64,000 nucleotides of DNA from Corynebacterium gottingense (GCF_003693265.1 NZ_RDRE01000004.1:1-64000), one strand, 5' to 3'; positions 43,075 through 52,783 are shown, numbered from the stretch's first letter. The notes: generated by a model not told the origin, from the sequence alone. Numbers and translations are program-made.

Positions 43075-44346
43075 CTACAGGAACCCGTCGAAGGCGGCCG
43101 CCTTGTCCGCCACGCGCTCCAGGCGCGACTCCGTCATCGACGCGATCTGGTCCACGATCACCCGCTCGCGCTCCAGGTCCGTGTCCGCGGCCTCGAACCA
43201 GGCGCGGAACACGGTGTCCAGCGTGCCGGGCGCGCCGGCGCGCAGGTACTCGTGGACGCGGAAGATGCGCTCGCGCTGCCGGTCCTGGCGCGCGATGTGG
43301 GCGGGCAGGTCCATCACGTAGAGGACGGCGACCGTCTTGAGCAGGCGGACCTCTGCCTCCGTGTCGGGTGGGACGACGAGGTTGCCGTGGGCCCGGCCGA
43401 GCCCCGTGACGAGTTCCTGGTTCGCTGCGCTCGCAAGCGTGGCCTCGGTGACCGCGCCGACGTAGCGCCCCACCAGCTGCGAGGTCAGGGACTTCAACCC
43501 CGTCCAGGACTGCAGCGTGAAGTCGAAGTCCGCGGCCGCGGCGATGGCGGGCAGGGAGCGGAGGCGATCGGCGGCGTCGATGAGCTGGTCTGCCGTGCCG
43601 CCGAAGGCGTCCGCGCCCTTCTGCGCCAGCGCAGCAAGCTCCACGAAGTCCCACAGGACCTGCAGCGAGACGCGGCCGGAGACGATGCCGTCCTCCACGT
43701 CGTGCACGGAGTAGGCGATGTCGTCGGAGAAGTCCATGACCTGGGCTTCCATCGGCGGGCGGTCGTCGGTGTGCCCGGCGCGCGCCCAGGCGAGCACGTC
43801 CGCGTCCTCGTCGTAGGCCGAGTACTTGCGGTTGATCGTGCCGTCCGCGTTGGTGCGGGTGCGCGGGTACTTCACGGCGGCGTCGAGGGAGGCCCGGGTG
43901 AGGTTGAGTCCGTATGAGGTGGCGTCGATAAGCACTTTGGGCTCGAGGCGCGCGAGGATGCGCAGGGTCTGCGCGTTGCCCTCGAAGCCGCAGGGCGCGA
44001 CGGCGTTGAGCGCGTTTTCCCCGTTGTGGCCATACGGCGGGTGGCCGATGTCGTGGGTCAGGCCGGCCATTTCGCACAGGTCGGGGTGCAGGCCGAGGCG
44101 GCTGCCGATCCCGCGCGCGATCTGCGCGACCTCCAGCGAGTGCGTCAGGCGCGTGCGCGGGGTGTCGCCGTCGCGGGGGCCGACCACCTGCGTCTTATCC
44201 GCGAGCCGGCGCAGCGCGGCGGAGTGCAGCACGCGGGCCCGGTCGCGCGCGAAGGCGTCGCGCGTGTCCTGCTCCGGCGCGATCTGCGCCTGCTTCGGGG
44301 CCTCCGGCGCGCGGCGGGCGAAATCCTCAGTTGTATAGGTGTACAC
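43075..44346 (-). CDS. dgt: Deoxyguanosinetriphosphate triphosphohydrolase-like protein
   Basis: This 423-residue HD-domain protein hydrolyses dNTPs to deoxynucleosides and triphosphate. The HD motifs are RTRLTHSLEVAQIARGIG and LTHDIGHPPYGHNGE, with the later aspartate in VMDFSDDIAYSVHDVEDG. This is the actinobacterial dGTPase subfamily, often adjacent to dnaG in this phylum; here it lies about 5.9 kb away with intervening accessory genes. It converges with the ArsA-like gene with six bases between stop codons. Confidence 0.92.
   Translation of the reverse strand: MYTYTTEDFARRAPEAPKQAQIAPEQDTRDAFARDRARVLHSAALRRLADKTQVVGPRDGDTPRTRLTHSLEVAQIARGIGSRLGLHPDLCEMAGLTHDIGHPPYGHNGENALNAVAPCGFEGNAQTLRILARLEPKVLIDATSYGLNLTRASLDAAVKYPRTRTNADGTINRKYSAYDEDADVLAWARAGHTDDRPPMEAQVMDFSDDIAYSVHDVEDGIVSGRVSLQVLWDFVELAALAQKGADAFGGTADQLIDAADRLRSLPAIAAAADFDFTLQSWTGLKSLTSQLVGRYVGAVTEATLASAANQELVTGLGRAHGNLVVPPDTEAEVRLLKTVAVLYVMDLPAHIARQDRQRERIFRVHEYLRAGAPGTLDTVFRAWFEAADTDLERERVIVDQIASMTESRLERVADKAAAFDGFL
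43924..43933 (+). repeat. GTCGATAAGC element 4
   Basis: Exact copy within dgt, encoding LIDA on the coding strand. Confidence 0.6.
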
Positions 44347-44402
44347 GCCCCAAGCGTAAAGGCTGCAGCGCGCGTTCCCCGGTTGCGACTACCCTAGTTG
44401 GC

Positions 44403-46424
44403 ATGAATTCGCGCTATCTACGCATCGTGGCAACCGCGCCGCTCATCGCCGGGGCATTGCTTATCGACGCCCCCATGACCGCCGCCCACGCCACCCCGCC
44501 AACCCCCGACGCACCGTCCGTCCTCGCGCAGGCCGTGGACACCGCGACGGCGCCGGGCAAGCTCGCGCAGCCTGTCACGGACGACGCGGGTGTGCTCTCC
44601 GATGCAGAGCTGGCCAGCGTCAAGGACGCCGTGACGAAGGTGAGCCAGGAGAAGCACCTCTCGCTGCGCGTGGTGTACGCCAGCTCGCTGGGCACCCTGA
44701 CCGGCCCGCAGTGGGCGGAGCAGGCCGTCGCCGCGAACGGCGCGAACACCGCCGTGCTGGTCGTCGCGCCGGACGAGCGCGCCTACGGCGTCTTCGGCGG
44801 CAACGACTGGACGCAGAAGGACATCGACGCGATGGACGCTGCTGCCTATGAGAAGCTGTCGGCCAAGGACTGGGCGGGCGTCGGCACCGCTGCGGCTGAG
44901 GCCGCAATCAGCGGCAAGGGCGGTTCCGGGAGCGGCGGTTCCGATGGCGGCTCGGGCGCCGGCTGGGCCGCGGGCGGCGTCGGCGTGCTCGCGCTCGCCG
45001 GCGGCGGCGCCTACGTAGCGTCGCGCCGCAACACCAAGAAGCAGAACGCGAAGCAACTCGAGTCCGCCAAGGCGCTCACGCCCGGCGACACCGATTCGCT
45101 CGGCCGCCTGCCCACGCCGACGCTCGAGCAGGTGGCGCGCGACGCCCTCGTCGCCGCCGACGAGTCGATCACGCAGGGCAAGGAGGAGCTGCAGGTGGCG
45201 TCCGCGGAGTTCGGCGCCGAGCGCGTGCGCCCGTTCACCTCGGCGATGAACCAGGCGACCTCCACGCTGCAGCGCGCGTTTCACACCCACCAGAAGCTCT
45301 ACGACGCCATCCCGGAGACCGAGCCGGAAAAGCGCACCATGCTCATTGACATCATCTCCAGCTGCGGCAAGGCCGAGGAGGCGCTCAAGGCGAAGACGGA
45401 TGAGTTCAACGCCATGCGCGGCACGCTCATGCGCGCCGACGAAGAGGTGAACGCGCTTCGCGCCCGCACCATCGACATCCGCGCGCGCATCGAGCCGGCG
45501 AAGGCGACGCTGGAGGAGCTGCGCAGCCGCCACAACGAGGGGATGCTGCACTCGATCGATGAAAACGTCGACGTCGCCGAGTCCTCACTCGCGGAAGCCG
45601 AGAAACAGCTGAGCGAGGCCAGCGCGCTCGCCGCGAAGCCAGCGGGCCAGCAGGGCGCGCTTATCGACGTCCTCGCCACCGCCACCCAAGCCGTCAAGGT
45701 CGCCGACACCAACCTCGCCGCCATCGAGCACGCCGAGGACAACCTGGCCAAGGCGCAGCACAACCTGCCCGCGCTGATCAAGGAGATCGAGGGCGAGCTG
45801 CGCGAAATCGACCAGGTTAAGGACTCCACGCAGCAGGGCGCGCGTATCGACGTCGCATCCCTGGACGCCATCGCCGCGCAGGCCCGCGAGGCCCTGTCAC
45901 AGATGGGCGACCGCGCTGAGACCGACCCGCTCGCCCTCTACACCGAGCTGACGGACCTGGATGGGCGCATCGACGCCCAGCTGGACCGCGCCAAGGGTGT
46001 TGCCAACGACCAGTCCCGCGCCCTCCAGCTGTTTACCCAGCAGATGCAGGTAGCCACGACCCAGATCCAGTCGGCCGAAGACCTCATCCGCTCCCGCGGC
46101 CGCATCATCGGCTCGCACCCACGCTCCCTGCTCGCCGAGTCCCAGCGCCAGTACGCCGAGGCACACCAGCGGCGGACCAGCGACACCCGCGGCGCGATCG
46201 ACTTCGCCCGCGCCGCCACGGACACCGCGCGGCGCGCCTACCAGGCGGCCAAGGACGACGTGGACCACTACCGCTCCCAGCAGAACCGCCAGACCGCCGG
46301 CGACATCGCGCGCGCAGCCATGTGGGGCGCGATTCTCAGCGGCGGCTTTGGCGGCGGTGGCGGTGGCGGCGGCTTCTCCGGCGGTGGCGGTGGCGGCAAC
46401 ATTAGCCGCGGCGGCACGTTCTAG
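44403..46424 (+). CDS. TPM-domain surface protein with long coiled coil
   Basis: The ATG at 44403 (673 residues) is chosen over an upstream frame extension. A signal peptide (to about residue 31) is followed by a TPM (TLP18.3/Psb32/MOLO-1) domain at about 50-165 with ITDDAGVLSD-like PVTDDAGVLSDAELASVKDA. Then come a Gly/Ser linker, one membrane span (about 190-206, AGGVGVLALAGGGAYVA), a helical coiled-coil region of about 400 residues on the other side, and a glycine-rich tail ending ISRGGTF. The whole layout is that of the actinobacterial DUF-type TPM proteins. It may sense or organise the envelope; its activity is unknown. Confidence 0.85.
   Translation: MNSRYLRIVATAPLIAGALLIDAPMTAAHATPPTPDAPSVLAQAVDTATAPGKLAQPVTDDAGVLSDAELASVKDAVTKVSQEKHLSLRVVYASSLGTLTGPQWAEQAVAANGANTAVLVVAPDERAYGVFGGNDWTQKDIDAMDAAAYEKLSAKDWAGVGTAAAEAAISGKGGSGSGGSDGGSGAGWAAGGVGVLALAGGGAYVASRRNTKKQNAKQLESAKALTPGDTDSLGRLPTPTLEQVARDALVAADESITQGKEELQVASAEFGAERVRPFTSAMNQATSTLQRAFHTHQKLYDAIPETEPEKRTMLIDIISSCGKAEEALKAKTDEFNAMRGTLMRADEEVNALRARTIDIRARIEPAKATLEELRSRHNEGMLHSIDENVDVAESSLAEAEKQLSEASALAAKPAGQQGALIDVLATATQAVKVADTNLAAIEHAEDNLAKAQHNLPALIKEIEGELREIDQVKDSTQQGARIDVASLDAIAAQAREALSQMGDRAETDPLALYTELTDLDGRIDAQLDRAKGVANDQSRALQLFTQQMQVATTQIQSAEDLIRSRGRIIGSHPRSLLAESQRQYAEAHQRRTSDTRGAIDFARAATDTARRAYQAAKDDVDHYRSQQNRQTAGDIARAAMWGAILSGGFGGGGGGGGFSGGGGGGNISRGGTF
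44459..44468 (-). repeat. GTCGATAAGC element 5
   Basis: Exact reverse-complement copy in the signal peptide of the TPM protein, encoding LIDAP. Confidence 0.6.
45659..45668 (-). repeat. GTCGATAAGC element 6
   Basis: Exact reverse-complement copy in the coiled coil of the TPM protein, encoding LIDV. Confidence 0.6.
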
Positions 46425-46564
46425 CAGCACAGACAGGTGTCCCGTTGCTAGAACGGCCGGGGTTCCGTAGTGTCTGAATCACAGCTGCGATACATTAGAT
46501 CCACATAAGCTTTGGTTGGCAAACATCAGCCAGCCACCACGAGCGGAAGCGGGAGGTTTTCACG

Positions 46565-46732
46565 ATGAGGGCGCTTATCACCAAGCAACTCACCCCTGAA
46601 GACCTCAACGAGCTCGACGCACTCCGCCGCTGCTCCAGTTCGGCTGCGGCGCGCGAAACACTGGCGCAGCTCGTGTCGGCGTTGCGCAGGGGCGAGAGCA
46701 TCTACGTCGGCTCGCCGGACGACGCCGAGTAG
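46565..46732 (+). CDS. Small protein resembling a truncated excisionase-type antitoxin
   Basis: This 55-residue gene was found by reading: ATG at 46565, GGGAGG 8 bases upstream. The product begins MRALITKQLTPEDLNEL and ends RRGESIYVGSPDDAE. The segment ETLAQLVSALRRGESIYVGS is like the part before the HTH in DNA-binding excisionase/antitoxin proteins, but the HTH itself is missing. No toxin gene lies beside it. It may be a remnant or an independent small protein. Confidence 0.45.
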   Translation: MRALITKQLTPEDLNELDALRRCSSSAAARETLAQLVSALRRGESIYVGSPDDAE

Positions 46733-46739
46733 GGGTGGA

Positions 46740-47168
46740 TTAGTAGCGGGTGCGGCGCACGGGGGCGTCGATAAGCGTCAAGCACCACGTCATGAACACG
46801 ATGTCCAAGGTGATCTCCCGCGGGACGGTGACCGCGAGATCGCCGTTCGCGCGCGCGACGGTCAGCGCGACGATGTTCCCCTGGGCGTCAACGATCTCGC
46901 GACGCGGGCGCAGCCCAGTCCGGTTGAGCTCGTATGCGGCGCCGTTGCAGTCCGCGGCGTAGCGCGCGACGGTGAACGACGTTTTGCGGACCGCGAACTG
47001 CTCGCCGTGCGCGCCCTCAGCGCGCAGGTCAGCCGGGTTGCCGCTGGTGAAGCGGAGGGGCGTGGCGCCGAAGCGCAGCGTGCCGTCCTCCACCGCCGCG
47101 AGGCGCGCGCCGCCCTCGGCGGGCGGGTCATCGTCCTCGCGGATCAGCAGGTTGTCGCGCCAAATCAC
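46740..47168 (-). CDS. Hypothetical protein, partner of the gene upstream
   Basis: This 142-residue protein starts at the GTG at 47168, which overlaps the upstream stop codon as GTGA; the open frame continues further upstream but only antisense-like sequence is encoded there. It begins MIWRDNLLIREDDDP, is probably soluble and mostly beta, and ends in LIDAPVRRTRY. The last part contains an exact copy of the GTCGATAAGC element. Function unknown; coupling suggests a two-gene unit with the membrane protein at 47165-47671. Confidence 0.6.
   Translation of the reverse strand: MIWRDNLLIREDDDPPAEGGARLAAVEDGTLRFGATPLRFTSGNPADLRAEGAHGEQFAVRKTSFTVARYAADCNGAAYELNRTGLRPRREIVDAQGNIVALTVARANGDLAVTVPREITLDIVFMTWCLTLIDAPVRRTRY
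46767..46776 (+). repeat. GTCGATAAGC element 7
   Basis: Exact copy near the 3' end of the minus-strand gene 46740-47168, encoding LIDAP. Confidence 0.6.
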
Positions 47169-47671
47169 AGCACGAACACTAGCACGGCAACAAGCGAGAA
47201 GAGCAGGAGCGTTGCGATCAGCACGTTGGAGGAGACGATCTTGCGCGCCTCCAAGATTTCGCGGGATACCCAGGCGAGCGCGGCGACGTCGAGAAGCGAA
47301 AGCTCGGTCTCGCCCTCGAACTCCAGGATGGCCTTGCGCACGCCGTTGTGATCGGAGGTGAACTGGGCGACCTTCGTGCCGGAGGCATCGTCGACGATCC
47401 AGTTCTTCGAGGTCTCCGCGACCATCTGGTAGGTGCGGCCCTCCACGTCGACGCGGATCTGCTTCGCGCGCTTCAGCGAATCGTGCGCGCGCACGAACTC
47501 GCTGCCGCCTCGCGACGCCACCGCACCCGACTCCGGCGACGCGAGCAGTTCCCACTGCTGCCCCGCCACGACGGCGCGGTCGTGCGTGAACTCGCCGAGC
47601 ACTTCGGGGCCTGCCTCGGCGAGCAACTTCAGGTTGTCCCGATCCGAGCGGTCCCAGCTGACGTAGTGCAT
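47165..47671 (-). CDS. Hypothetical tail-anchored membrane protein
   Basis: This 168-residue protein has a soluble body, probably beta-rich, and one hydrophobic span at the very C-terminus (SNVLIATLLLFSLVAVLVFVL), with no signal peptide. It would be a tail-anchored protein facing the cytoplasm. It is five bases downstream of glyS on the same strand and overlaps the next gene by four bases (GTGA). No family was recognised. The presence of an ArsA/GET3-like ATPase nearby is suggestive but not evidence of a link. Confidence 0.65.
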   Translation of the reverse strand: MHYVSWDRSDRDNLKLLAEAGPEVLGEFTHDRAVVAGQQWELLASPESGAVASRGGSEFVRAHDSLKRAKQIRVDVEGRTYQMVAETSKNWIVDDASGTKVAQFTSDHNGVRKAILEFEGETELSLLDVAALAWVSREILEARKIVSSNVLIATLLLFSLVAVLVFVL

Positions 47672-47676
47672 CGCGC

Positions 47677-49059
47677 TTATGCCCCGATCAGGCGGGCGGC
47701 GAGGTAGGCCTCGAGCTCGTCAATCTTCACGCGCTCCTGCTCCATCGTGTCGCGCTCGCGGACAGTGACCGCGTTGTCCTCGAGGGTGTCGAAGTCGTAG
47801 GTGACGCAGAACGGCGTACCGATCTCGTCCTGGCGGCGGTAGCGGCGGCCGATCGCGCCGGAGGTGTCAAAGTCGACATTCCAGTACTTGCGCAGCGTGT
47901 TCGACAGCTCGCGGGCGGGGACGGACAGCTCCTCCTTCTTGGACAGCGGCAGCACTGCCACCTTCACCGGAGCCAGGCGGCGGTCCAGGCGCAGAACGAC
48001 GCGCTTGTCGGTGCCGCCCTTGGCGTTGGGCGCCTCTTCCTCGTCGTACGCGTCCACCAGGAAGGCCATCATGGAACGGCCCAGGCCGGCGGCCGGCTCG
48101 ATGACGTAGGGGATCCAGCGTTCCTCGTTGGCCTGGTCGTAGTAGGACAGGTCCTCGCCGGAGCCCTTCGCGTGCACCGAGAGGTCGTAGTCCGTGCGGT
48201 TGGCCACGCCCTCCAGCTCACCCCACTTGGAGCCCTTGAAGCCGAAGGCGTACTCCACGTCCACGGTGCACTTGGAGTAGTGCGACAGCTTCTCCTTCGG
48301 GTGCTCGTACAGGCGGAGGTTCTCCTCCTTGATGCCCAGGTCGACGTACCAGTTGTAGCGGTCATCAATCCAGTACTGGTGCCACTCTTCATCCTCGCCC
48401 GGCTTGACAAAGAACTCCATCTCCATCTGCTCGAACTCGCGGGTGCGGAAGATGAAATTGCCCGGGGTGATCTCGTTGCGGAAGGACTTGCCAATGTTGG
48501 CGATGCCGAACGGCGGCTTCATGCGCGACGAGGTCATCACGTTCTTGAAGTTGACGAAGATGCCCTGGGCGGTCTCGGGGCGCAGGTAGTGCAGGCCCTG
48601 CTCATCATCCACCGGGCCCAGGAAGGTTTTGAGCAGACCGGAGAACGCCTTCGGCTCGGTCCAGTCGCCGGGCTGGCCGGTCTCCGGGTCGTTGATGTCT
48701 GCCAGGCCGTTCTCCGGCTCGTGGCCGTGCTTCTCCTCGTACGCCTCGATGAGGTGATCGGCGCGATAGCGCTTGCCGGTATGGCGGGACTCCACCAGCG
48801 GGTCCGTGAAGACCTCGACGTGGCCGGAAGACACCCACACCTGGCGCGGCTGGATCACGGACGTGTCCACGCCCACGACGTCGTCGCGGGACTGCACCAT
48901 GTGGCGCCACCACTGGCGCTTAATGTTTTCCTTCAGCTCTACGCCCAGCGGGCCGTAGTCCCATGCCGAGCGCGTACCGCCGTAAATCTCGCCCGCGGGG
49001 AACACGAGTCCACGGCGTTTGCAGAGGTTGACAACGGTATCGATCTTGCTGGCGGGCAC
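47677..49059 (-). CDS. glyS: Glycyl-tRNA synthetase (dimeric type)
   Basis: This class II synthetase of 460 residues starts at a GTG behind GGAGG. It opens with [23 protein letters not shown] and holds the class II motifs in [34 protein letters not shown] and in [17 protein letters not shown] (motif 3 region). It charges tRNA-Gly. The length is that of the eukaryotic-like homodimeric form. It diverges from the znr gene, an arrangement known for C. glutamicum. No T-box leader was seen upstream. Confidence 0.97.
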   Translation of the reverse strand: MPASKIDTVVNLCKRRGLVFPAGEIYGGTRSAWDYGPLGVELKENIKRQWWRHMVQSRDDVVGVDTSVIQPRQVWVSSGHVEVFTDPLVESRHTGKRYRADHLIEAYEEKHGHEPENGLADINDPETGQPGDWTEPKAFSGLLKTFLGPVDDEQGLHYLRPETAQGIFVNFKNVMTSSRMKPPFGIANIGKSFRNEITPGNFIFRTREFEQMEMEFFVKPGEDEEWHQYWIDDRYNWYVDLGIKEENLRLYEHPKEKLSHYSKCTVDVEYAFGFKGSKWGELEGVANRTDYDLSVHAKGSGEDLSYYDQANEERWIPYVIEPAAGLGRSMMAFLVDAYDEEEAPNAKGGTDKRVVLRLDRRLAPVKVAVLPLSKKEELSVPARELSNTLRKYWNVDFDTSGAIGRRYRRQDEIGTPFCVTYDFDTLEDNAVTVRERDTMEQERVKIDELEAYLAARLIGA

Positions 49060-49258
49060 GGATAGCCTCCTGTAATCCGGTTTCGGGTAACGGTGCTAGT
49101 GTAGCCCAGCGCACGCCCGGCGTATGCGCATGGGGCGCGCACCGCGCGAATGCCCCACGCCCGCTCAAGCCCTTGGGCAAGAAACTGGCAAAAGCCTCGT
49201 AAATTTCCTAAACTGAGAATTCTGAGAACGCCCACAGCGATTAGAAAGGGGCGGCGCC

Positions 49259-49774
49259 TTGGCACGACGTAAACGAAGCGCCCCAGCAAACCTCGACGCA
49301 ACCGCGGAGCTCATCAGCGCGCTGAACTCCGAGCTGCGGCTGCAGATTTTGCTCATGCTGTACAACGGCGATCACGTGGTCCACGAGCTGGTGGCCAACT
49401 TGAAGAAGTCTCAGCCGCTGATCTCGCAGCACCTCCGCGTGCTCAAGTCCGCCGGGCTGGTCACCTCCTCGCGCTCCGGCCGCGAGGTGATCTACAGCCT
49501 TGTGGTGCCGGAGGCCGGAGATGTCATCTTCGCGCTCTCCCGGGCCGCCACCCGGGTGACCAAGGAGGCAGAGGAAGCGAACGCCGAGCGCGACGATCTG
49601 GCCGAGAAGCGCAGCGAACGCGAGCACGGCGGGGACAGCGACGCGCCTACCTCCCCCGGCGTGGGCGCCGGCATGGGCGCGGCGATCGTGGCCCCACCAA
49701 CGATGTCCCCCACCGTGGCTCCCACCGCGGACCCCGGGATCGTTCCGCAGACCCCGCGGCAGCCGGTGGAGTAG
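49259..49774 (+). CDS. znr: ArsR/SmtB-family zinc-responsive regulator (Znr)
   Basis: This 171-residue DNA-binding repressor begins at a TTG with AAAGGGG 10-16 bases upstream. The winged helix contains LRLQILLMLYNGDHVVHELV and the recognition helix KSQPLISQHLRVLKSAGLV, then a wing in SSRSGREVIYSL. The C-terminal 60 residues are a proline- and alanine-rich tail. In C. glutamicum the corresponding gene precedes zur and responds to zinc. An AGAATTCT palindrome lies about 35-45 bases upstream and could be part of its operator. It is 20 bases from zur and surely forms an operon with it. Confidence 0.85.
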   Translation: MARRKRSAPANLDATAELISALNSELRLQILLMLYNGDHVVHELVANLKKSQPLISQHLRVLKSAGLVTSSRSGREVIYSLVVPEAGDVIFALSRAATRVTKEAEEANAERDDLAEKRSEREHGGDSDAPTSPGVGAGMGAAIVAPPTMSPTVAPTADPGIVPQTPRQPVE

Positions 49775-49794
49775 CCGCGCTACCGTAGATAAGT

Positions 49795-50244
49795 ATGGCA
49801 CAGCAGCACCAGAGGACGCCGAAGGAGCCCATCCCCAAACTCGGAGCGCGCATGACGCGCCAGCGCACGGCGGTGGTGGAGACGCTGCGCGACGTCGATA
49901 AGTTTGCCACCGCCAAAGAAATCCACGCCGAGCTGGATGCGCGTGGAGAGAAGGTCGGCCTGACCACCGTGTATCGCACGCTGCAGTCGCTCGCGGAGAT
50001 CGACGCCGTCGACGTGCTCCAGAACGCCGACGGCGAGACGCTCTTCCGCCACTGCATCACCGAGCACCACCACCATCACCTCGTGTGCACGAAGTGCGGC
50101 TGCAGCGAGGAGATCGACGGCGGGCCCATCGAGGCCTGGGCGCGCGAAACCGCGAACTCGTTTGGCTACCAGCTCGTCGCCCACGACGCCGAGATCTACG
50201 GCATCTGCGCCGAGTGCAGGAAGCTTCTCGACGCCAACGCGTAG
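49795..50244 (+). CDS. zur: Zinc uptake regulator (Fur family)
   Basis: This 149-residue Fur-family repressor has an N-terminal winged helix (RMTRQRTAVVETL, then KEIHAELDARGEKVGLTTVYRTL) and a C-terminal dimer domain with zinc ligands FRHCITEHHHHHLVCTKCG and ICAECRK. It represses zinc uptake genes when zinc is plentiful. Paired with znr, it forms the znr-zur module of corynebacteria. It converges with uppS with two bases between stop codons. Confidence 0.92.
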   Translation: MAQQHQRTPKEPIPKLGARMTRQRTAVVETLRDVDKFATAKEIHAELDARGEKVGLTTVYRTLQSLAEIDAVDVLQNADGETLFRHCITEHHHHHLVCTKCGCSEEIDGGPIEAWARETANSFGYQLVAHDAEIYGICAECRKLLDANA

Positions 50245-50246
50245 CC

Positions 50247-50993
50247 TTACTTCTCCGCGAACTTATCCACCGCGCCGCCGAAGCGCCGGTCGCGCTTGGC
50301 GTACTCGTAGACCGCCTCGAACAGGTCGTCCTTGGTAAAGTCCGGGAACAGCTTGTCCTGGTAGACCATCTCCGCGTAGGCCGACTGCCAGAGCAGGAAG
50401 TTCGAGGTGCGCTGCTCGCCGCTGGGGCGCAGGAACAAGTCCACGTCCGGCATGTCGGGCCGGTAGAGGTACTTGGAAAACGTCTGCTCGTTGATGTCCT
50501 GCGGGCGGATCTTGCCGTCACGAGCGTCAGTGGCGAGCTGGCGTGCGCCGTCGATAATCTCTGCCCTGCCGCCGTAATTGATGCACATCGCGAGCGTCAG
50601 TCCGGTGTTGTCCTGGGTCAGCTCCTCGGCCGCTTCCAGCTCGCGCAGCACCGAACGCCACAGGCGCGGGCGCCGACCGGCCCAGACGATGCGGACGTTC
50701 TTCTCGTTCAGCTCGTCGCGCTGGCGGTGCAGCACGTCGCGGGAAAAACCGAGGATGAAGCGGACCTCGGACGCCGCGCGGCGCCAGTTTTCCGTAGAAA
50801 ACGCGTAGGCCGACAGCCACTCGACCGTGCCCATCTCGATGCAGGCATCGACGCAGTCCATGAGCACTGCCTCGCCGCGCTTGTGCCCCTCGGTGCGCTT
50901 CATGCCGCGCTGCTGCGCCCAACGGCCGTTGCCGTCCATCACGAGTGCGATGTGGCGGGGGATGAATTCCGGATCGATCTGGCGCAAAGTCAT
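50247..50993 (-). CDS. uppS: Undecaprenyl-type cis-prenyl diphosphate synthase
   Basis: This 248-residue enzyme makes the cis-polyprenyl carrier (decaprenyl or similar in corynebacteria) for peptidoglycan and wall-polysaccharide synthesis. The P-loop-like [16 protein letters not shown] holds the catalytic aspartate; GHKRGEAV, and the conserved [23 protein letters not shown], follow. It is seven bases from recO and in the order era, recO, uppS. It supplies the lipid used by the polysaccharide locus in a general sense only. Confidence 0.95.
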   Translation of the reverse strand: MTLRQIDPEFIPRHIALVMDGNGRWAQQRGMKRTEGHKRGEAVLMDCVDACIEMGTVEWLSAYAFSTENWRRAASEVRFILGFSRDVLHRQRDELNEKNVRIVWAGRRPRLWRSVLRELEAAEELTQDNTGLTLAMCINYGGRAEIIDGARQLATDARDGKIRPQDINEQTFSKYLYRPDMPDVDLFLRPSGEQRTSNFLLWQSAYAEMVYQDKLFPDFTKDDLFEAVYEYAKRDRRFGGAVDKFAEK

Positions 50994-51000
50994 GCCCTTA

Positions 51001-51783
51001 TTATGCCTGTTCCATCATTCGCAAACTCTTCAACCCGGACTCCAGGTGGTACTGCAGGTGCGCGGTCGCCGCGCGGTGCACCTGCGCCTCCACCGTCGAC
51101 TCCGCTGTCGCCGAGTCTGGCGTGTACTCATAGCCCCGCGCGAGCAGCCACATCGCGTGCAGGGTTTCCTCCGCCACCGTCATCGACCCCGGCGGGCGGC
51201 AGTTCGTGCACACCGCCCCGCCCACGGCGGCGTTGAACGCCCGGTGCGGGCCAGGCTTCTCGCAGTTCGCGCAGTTGTACAGCGACAGCCCCCAGCCGGC
51301 GTGGTCGGTGGCGCGCAGGATGAACGCGTCGAGGACCTGCGTCGGCGCCTCCGTCGTCTGTAGCTGGCGGATGCCGTCCTTGACCAGGTCGAACAGCTCG
51401 GGGTCCGCCTCCTCGTACGCGAGTTTGTCCGCCGCCTCCAGGATCGCGCACGCCGCGGCGTAGCGCTCGAAGTCCTCGATGATGCGCGCGCCGTGGTAGG
51501 CCACGGTATCGGCGGCGGTGATTGTAGACAATCCCTTGCCCGGGTAGATCTGTACGTCCAAGTCGACGAAGGGCTGCAGGCGGGAGCCGAACCGGGAGCG
51601 CGCCTTGCGCACGCCCTTGGCCACGCCGCGGACCAGGCCGTGGGAGCGCGTGAGCAGGACGACGACGCGGTCGGCCTCGCCGAAGTCGTAGGTGCGGACG
51701 ACGAACGCGCGGTCGCGCCAGGACGGGCGGCCCGGGCGCGAAGGCCTCGAAGACCGAGTAGGCCGAGTCGCCTTAGAAGCCAA
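51001..51783 (-). CDS. recO: DNA repair protein RecO
   Basis: This 260-residue recombination mediator works with RecF and RecR at gapped DNA. An N-terminal OB fold ([24 protein letters not shown]) is followed by a helical domain and a zinc-binding region with four cysteines: CANCEKPG and CTNC, around [16 protein letters not shown] and [13 protein letters not shown]. It overlaps the era stop codon by 11 bases, so the two are co-translated. The first 25 residues are Arg/Ser/Pro-rich. Confidence 0.93.
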   Translation of the reverse strand: MASKATRPTRSSRPSRPGRPSWRDRAFVVRTYDFGEADRVVVLLTRSHGLVRGVAKGVRKARSRFGSRLQPFVDLDVQIYPGKGLSTITAADTVAYHGARIIEDFERYAAACAILEAADKLAYEEADPELFDLVKDGIRQLQTTEAPTQVLDAFILRATDHAGWGLSLYNCANCEKPGPHRAFNAAVGGAVCTNCRPPGSMTVAEETLHAMWLLARGYEYTPDSATAESTVEAQVHRAATAHLQYHLESGLKSLRMMEQA

Positions 51784-52783
51784 GGCGGCCCAGCGCCTTC
51801 GGGTCCTGCTGCCAGTTCTTCAGCACCTTCAGGCGCAGGTCAAGGTACACGTTGTGGCCTACCAGGTCTATGATCTGCTGGCGCGAGCGGTGGGTGATCC
51901 CGGACAGGCGACGGCCGTTTGGCCCCTCCAGGATCCGGCGCTGCCCGGGGCGCTCGAGGTAGATCACGGCGTAGATCATGGTGCGGTTCGGGTTGTCCGG
52001 GTCCGGCACCATCTCATCGATCTGGACGGCTACGGAGTGCGGCAGTTCGTCGCGAAGCCCCTGCAGCGCCTCCTCACGGATCAGCTCGGCGATGCGCGCC
52101 TCGAGGTCCTCGTCGGTGACGTCGCCGACCGGGTAGAAGCGCGGGCCCTCCGGCAGCTGGCCAACCAGGATGTCCATCAGCACGTCCGTCTGCACGCCGT
52201 CCGTGGCGGAGACCGGCACCACCTCGCAGTCACCGCCGAGCAGCTCGTGCAGCGCGAGCAGGCGCCCGCCGACCATATCGCGCGATGCCTTGTCCAACTT
52301 GGTCACAATGCCAACGATCGGCGTGTTCGGCTTCATGCGGCGGATCTGGTCCAGGATGAAACGGTCGCCGGGGCCGATCTTCTCGTCCGCGGGCACGGTG
52401 AACCCGATGACGTCGACGTCTGCGAAGGTGTCCTTGACCACGTCGTTGAGCCGCTCGCCGAGCAGCGTCCGCGGGCGGTGCATGCCGGGCGTGTCCACGA
52501 TGATGACCTGCGCGTCCTCCCGGTTCACGATGCCGCGGATCGGCCGGCGCGTCGTCTCCGGCTGGTCCGCCATGATGGCCACTTTCTCGCCCACGAGCGC
52601 GTTGGTCAGCGTGGACTTGCCGGTGTTGGGCCGGCCGACGAAGCTGACGAATCCGGAGCGGAAGCCCTCCGGCGTGTCGGTGAAGCCGGGCACGGTCGAG
52701 CGGGGCGCCGCGTCCGTGCCACCGGTGGTATCGGCGCGCGCGTCGTCTGGCAGGTCGGCCTCGTCGGGGAAGAAAGTGCTCAT
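51773..52783 (-). CDS. era: GTPase Era
   Basis: This 336-residue ribosome-assembly GTPase binds the 3' end of 16S rRNA. G motifs are FVGRPNTGKSTLTNAL (G1), DTPGMHRPRT (G3) and TKLD (G4); the KH domain lies in the C-terminal third (GPNGRRLSGITHRSRQ). An N-terminal extension of about 40 low-complexity residues precedes the G domain. In many bacteria ybeY and corC are directly upstream, but here they lie about 9.4 kb away. Confidence 0.96.
   Translation of the reverse strand: MSTFFPDEADLPDDARADTTGGTDAAPRSTVPGFTDTPEGFRSGFVSFVGRPNTGKSTLTNALVGEKVAIMADQPETTRRPIRGIVNREDAQVIIVDTPGMHRPRTLLGERLNDVVKDTFADVDVIGFTVPADEKIGPGDRFILDQIRRMKPNTPIVGIVTKLDKASRDMVGGRLLALHELLGGDCEVVPVSATDGVQTDVLMDILVGQLPEGPRFYPVGDVTDEDLEARIAELIREEALQGLRDELPHSVAVQIDEMVPDPDNPNRTMIYAVIYLERPGQRRILEGPNGRRLSGITHRSRQQIIDLVGHNVYLDLRLKVLKNWQQDPKALGRLGF

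Noticed and set aside
46740..47555. Longer version of the hypothetical gene starting at 47555
   Set aside because: The upstream part is antisense-like Arg-rich sequence inside the neighbouring real gene; the GTG at 47168 with a GTGA overlap is far better.
49200..49240. AGAATTCT palindrome before znr as a defined operator
   Set aside because: Only eight bases are symmetric and no second site was found; mentioned in the gene entry but not called as a site.
49060..49258. T-box leader for glyS
   Set aside because: No stem I, specifier loop or T-box consensus was seen between glyS and znr.
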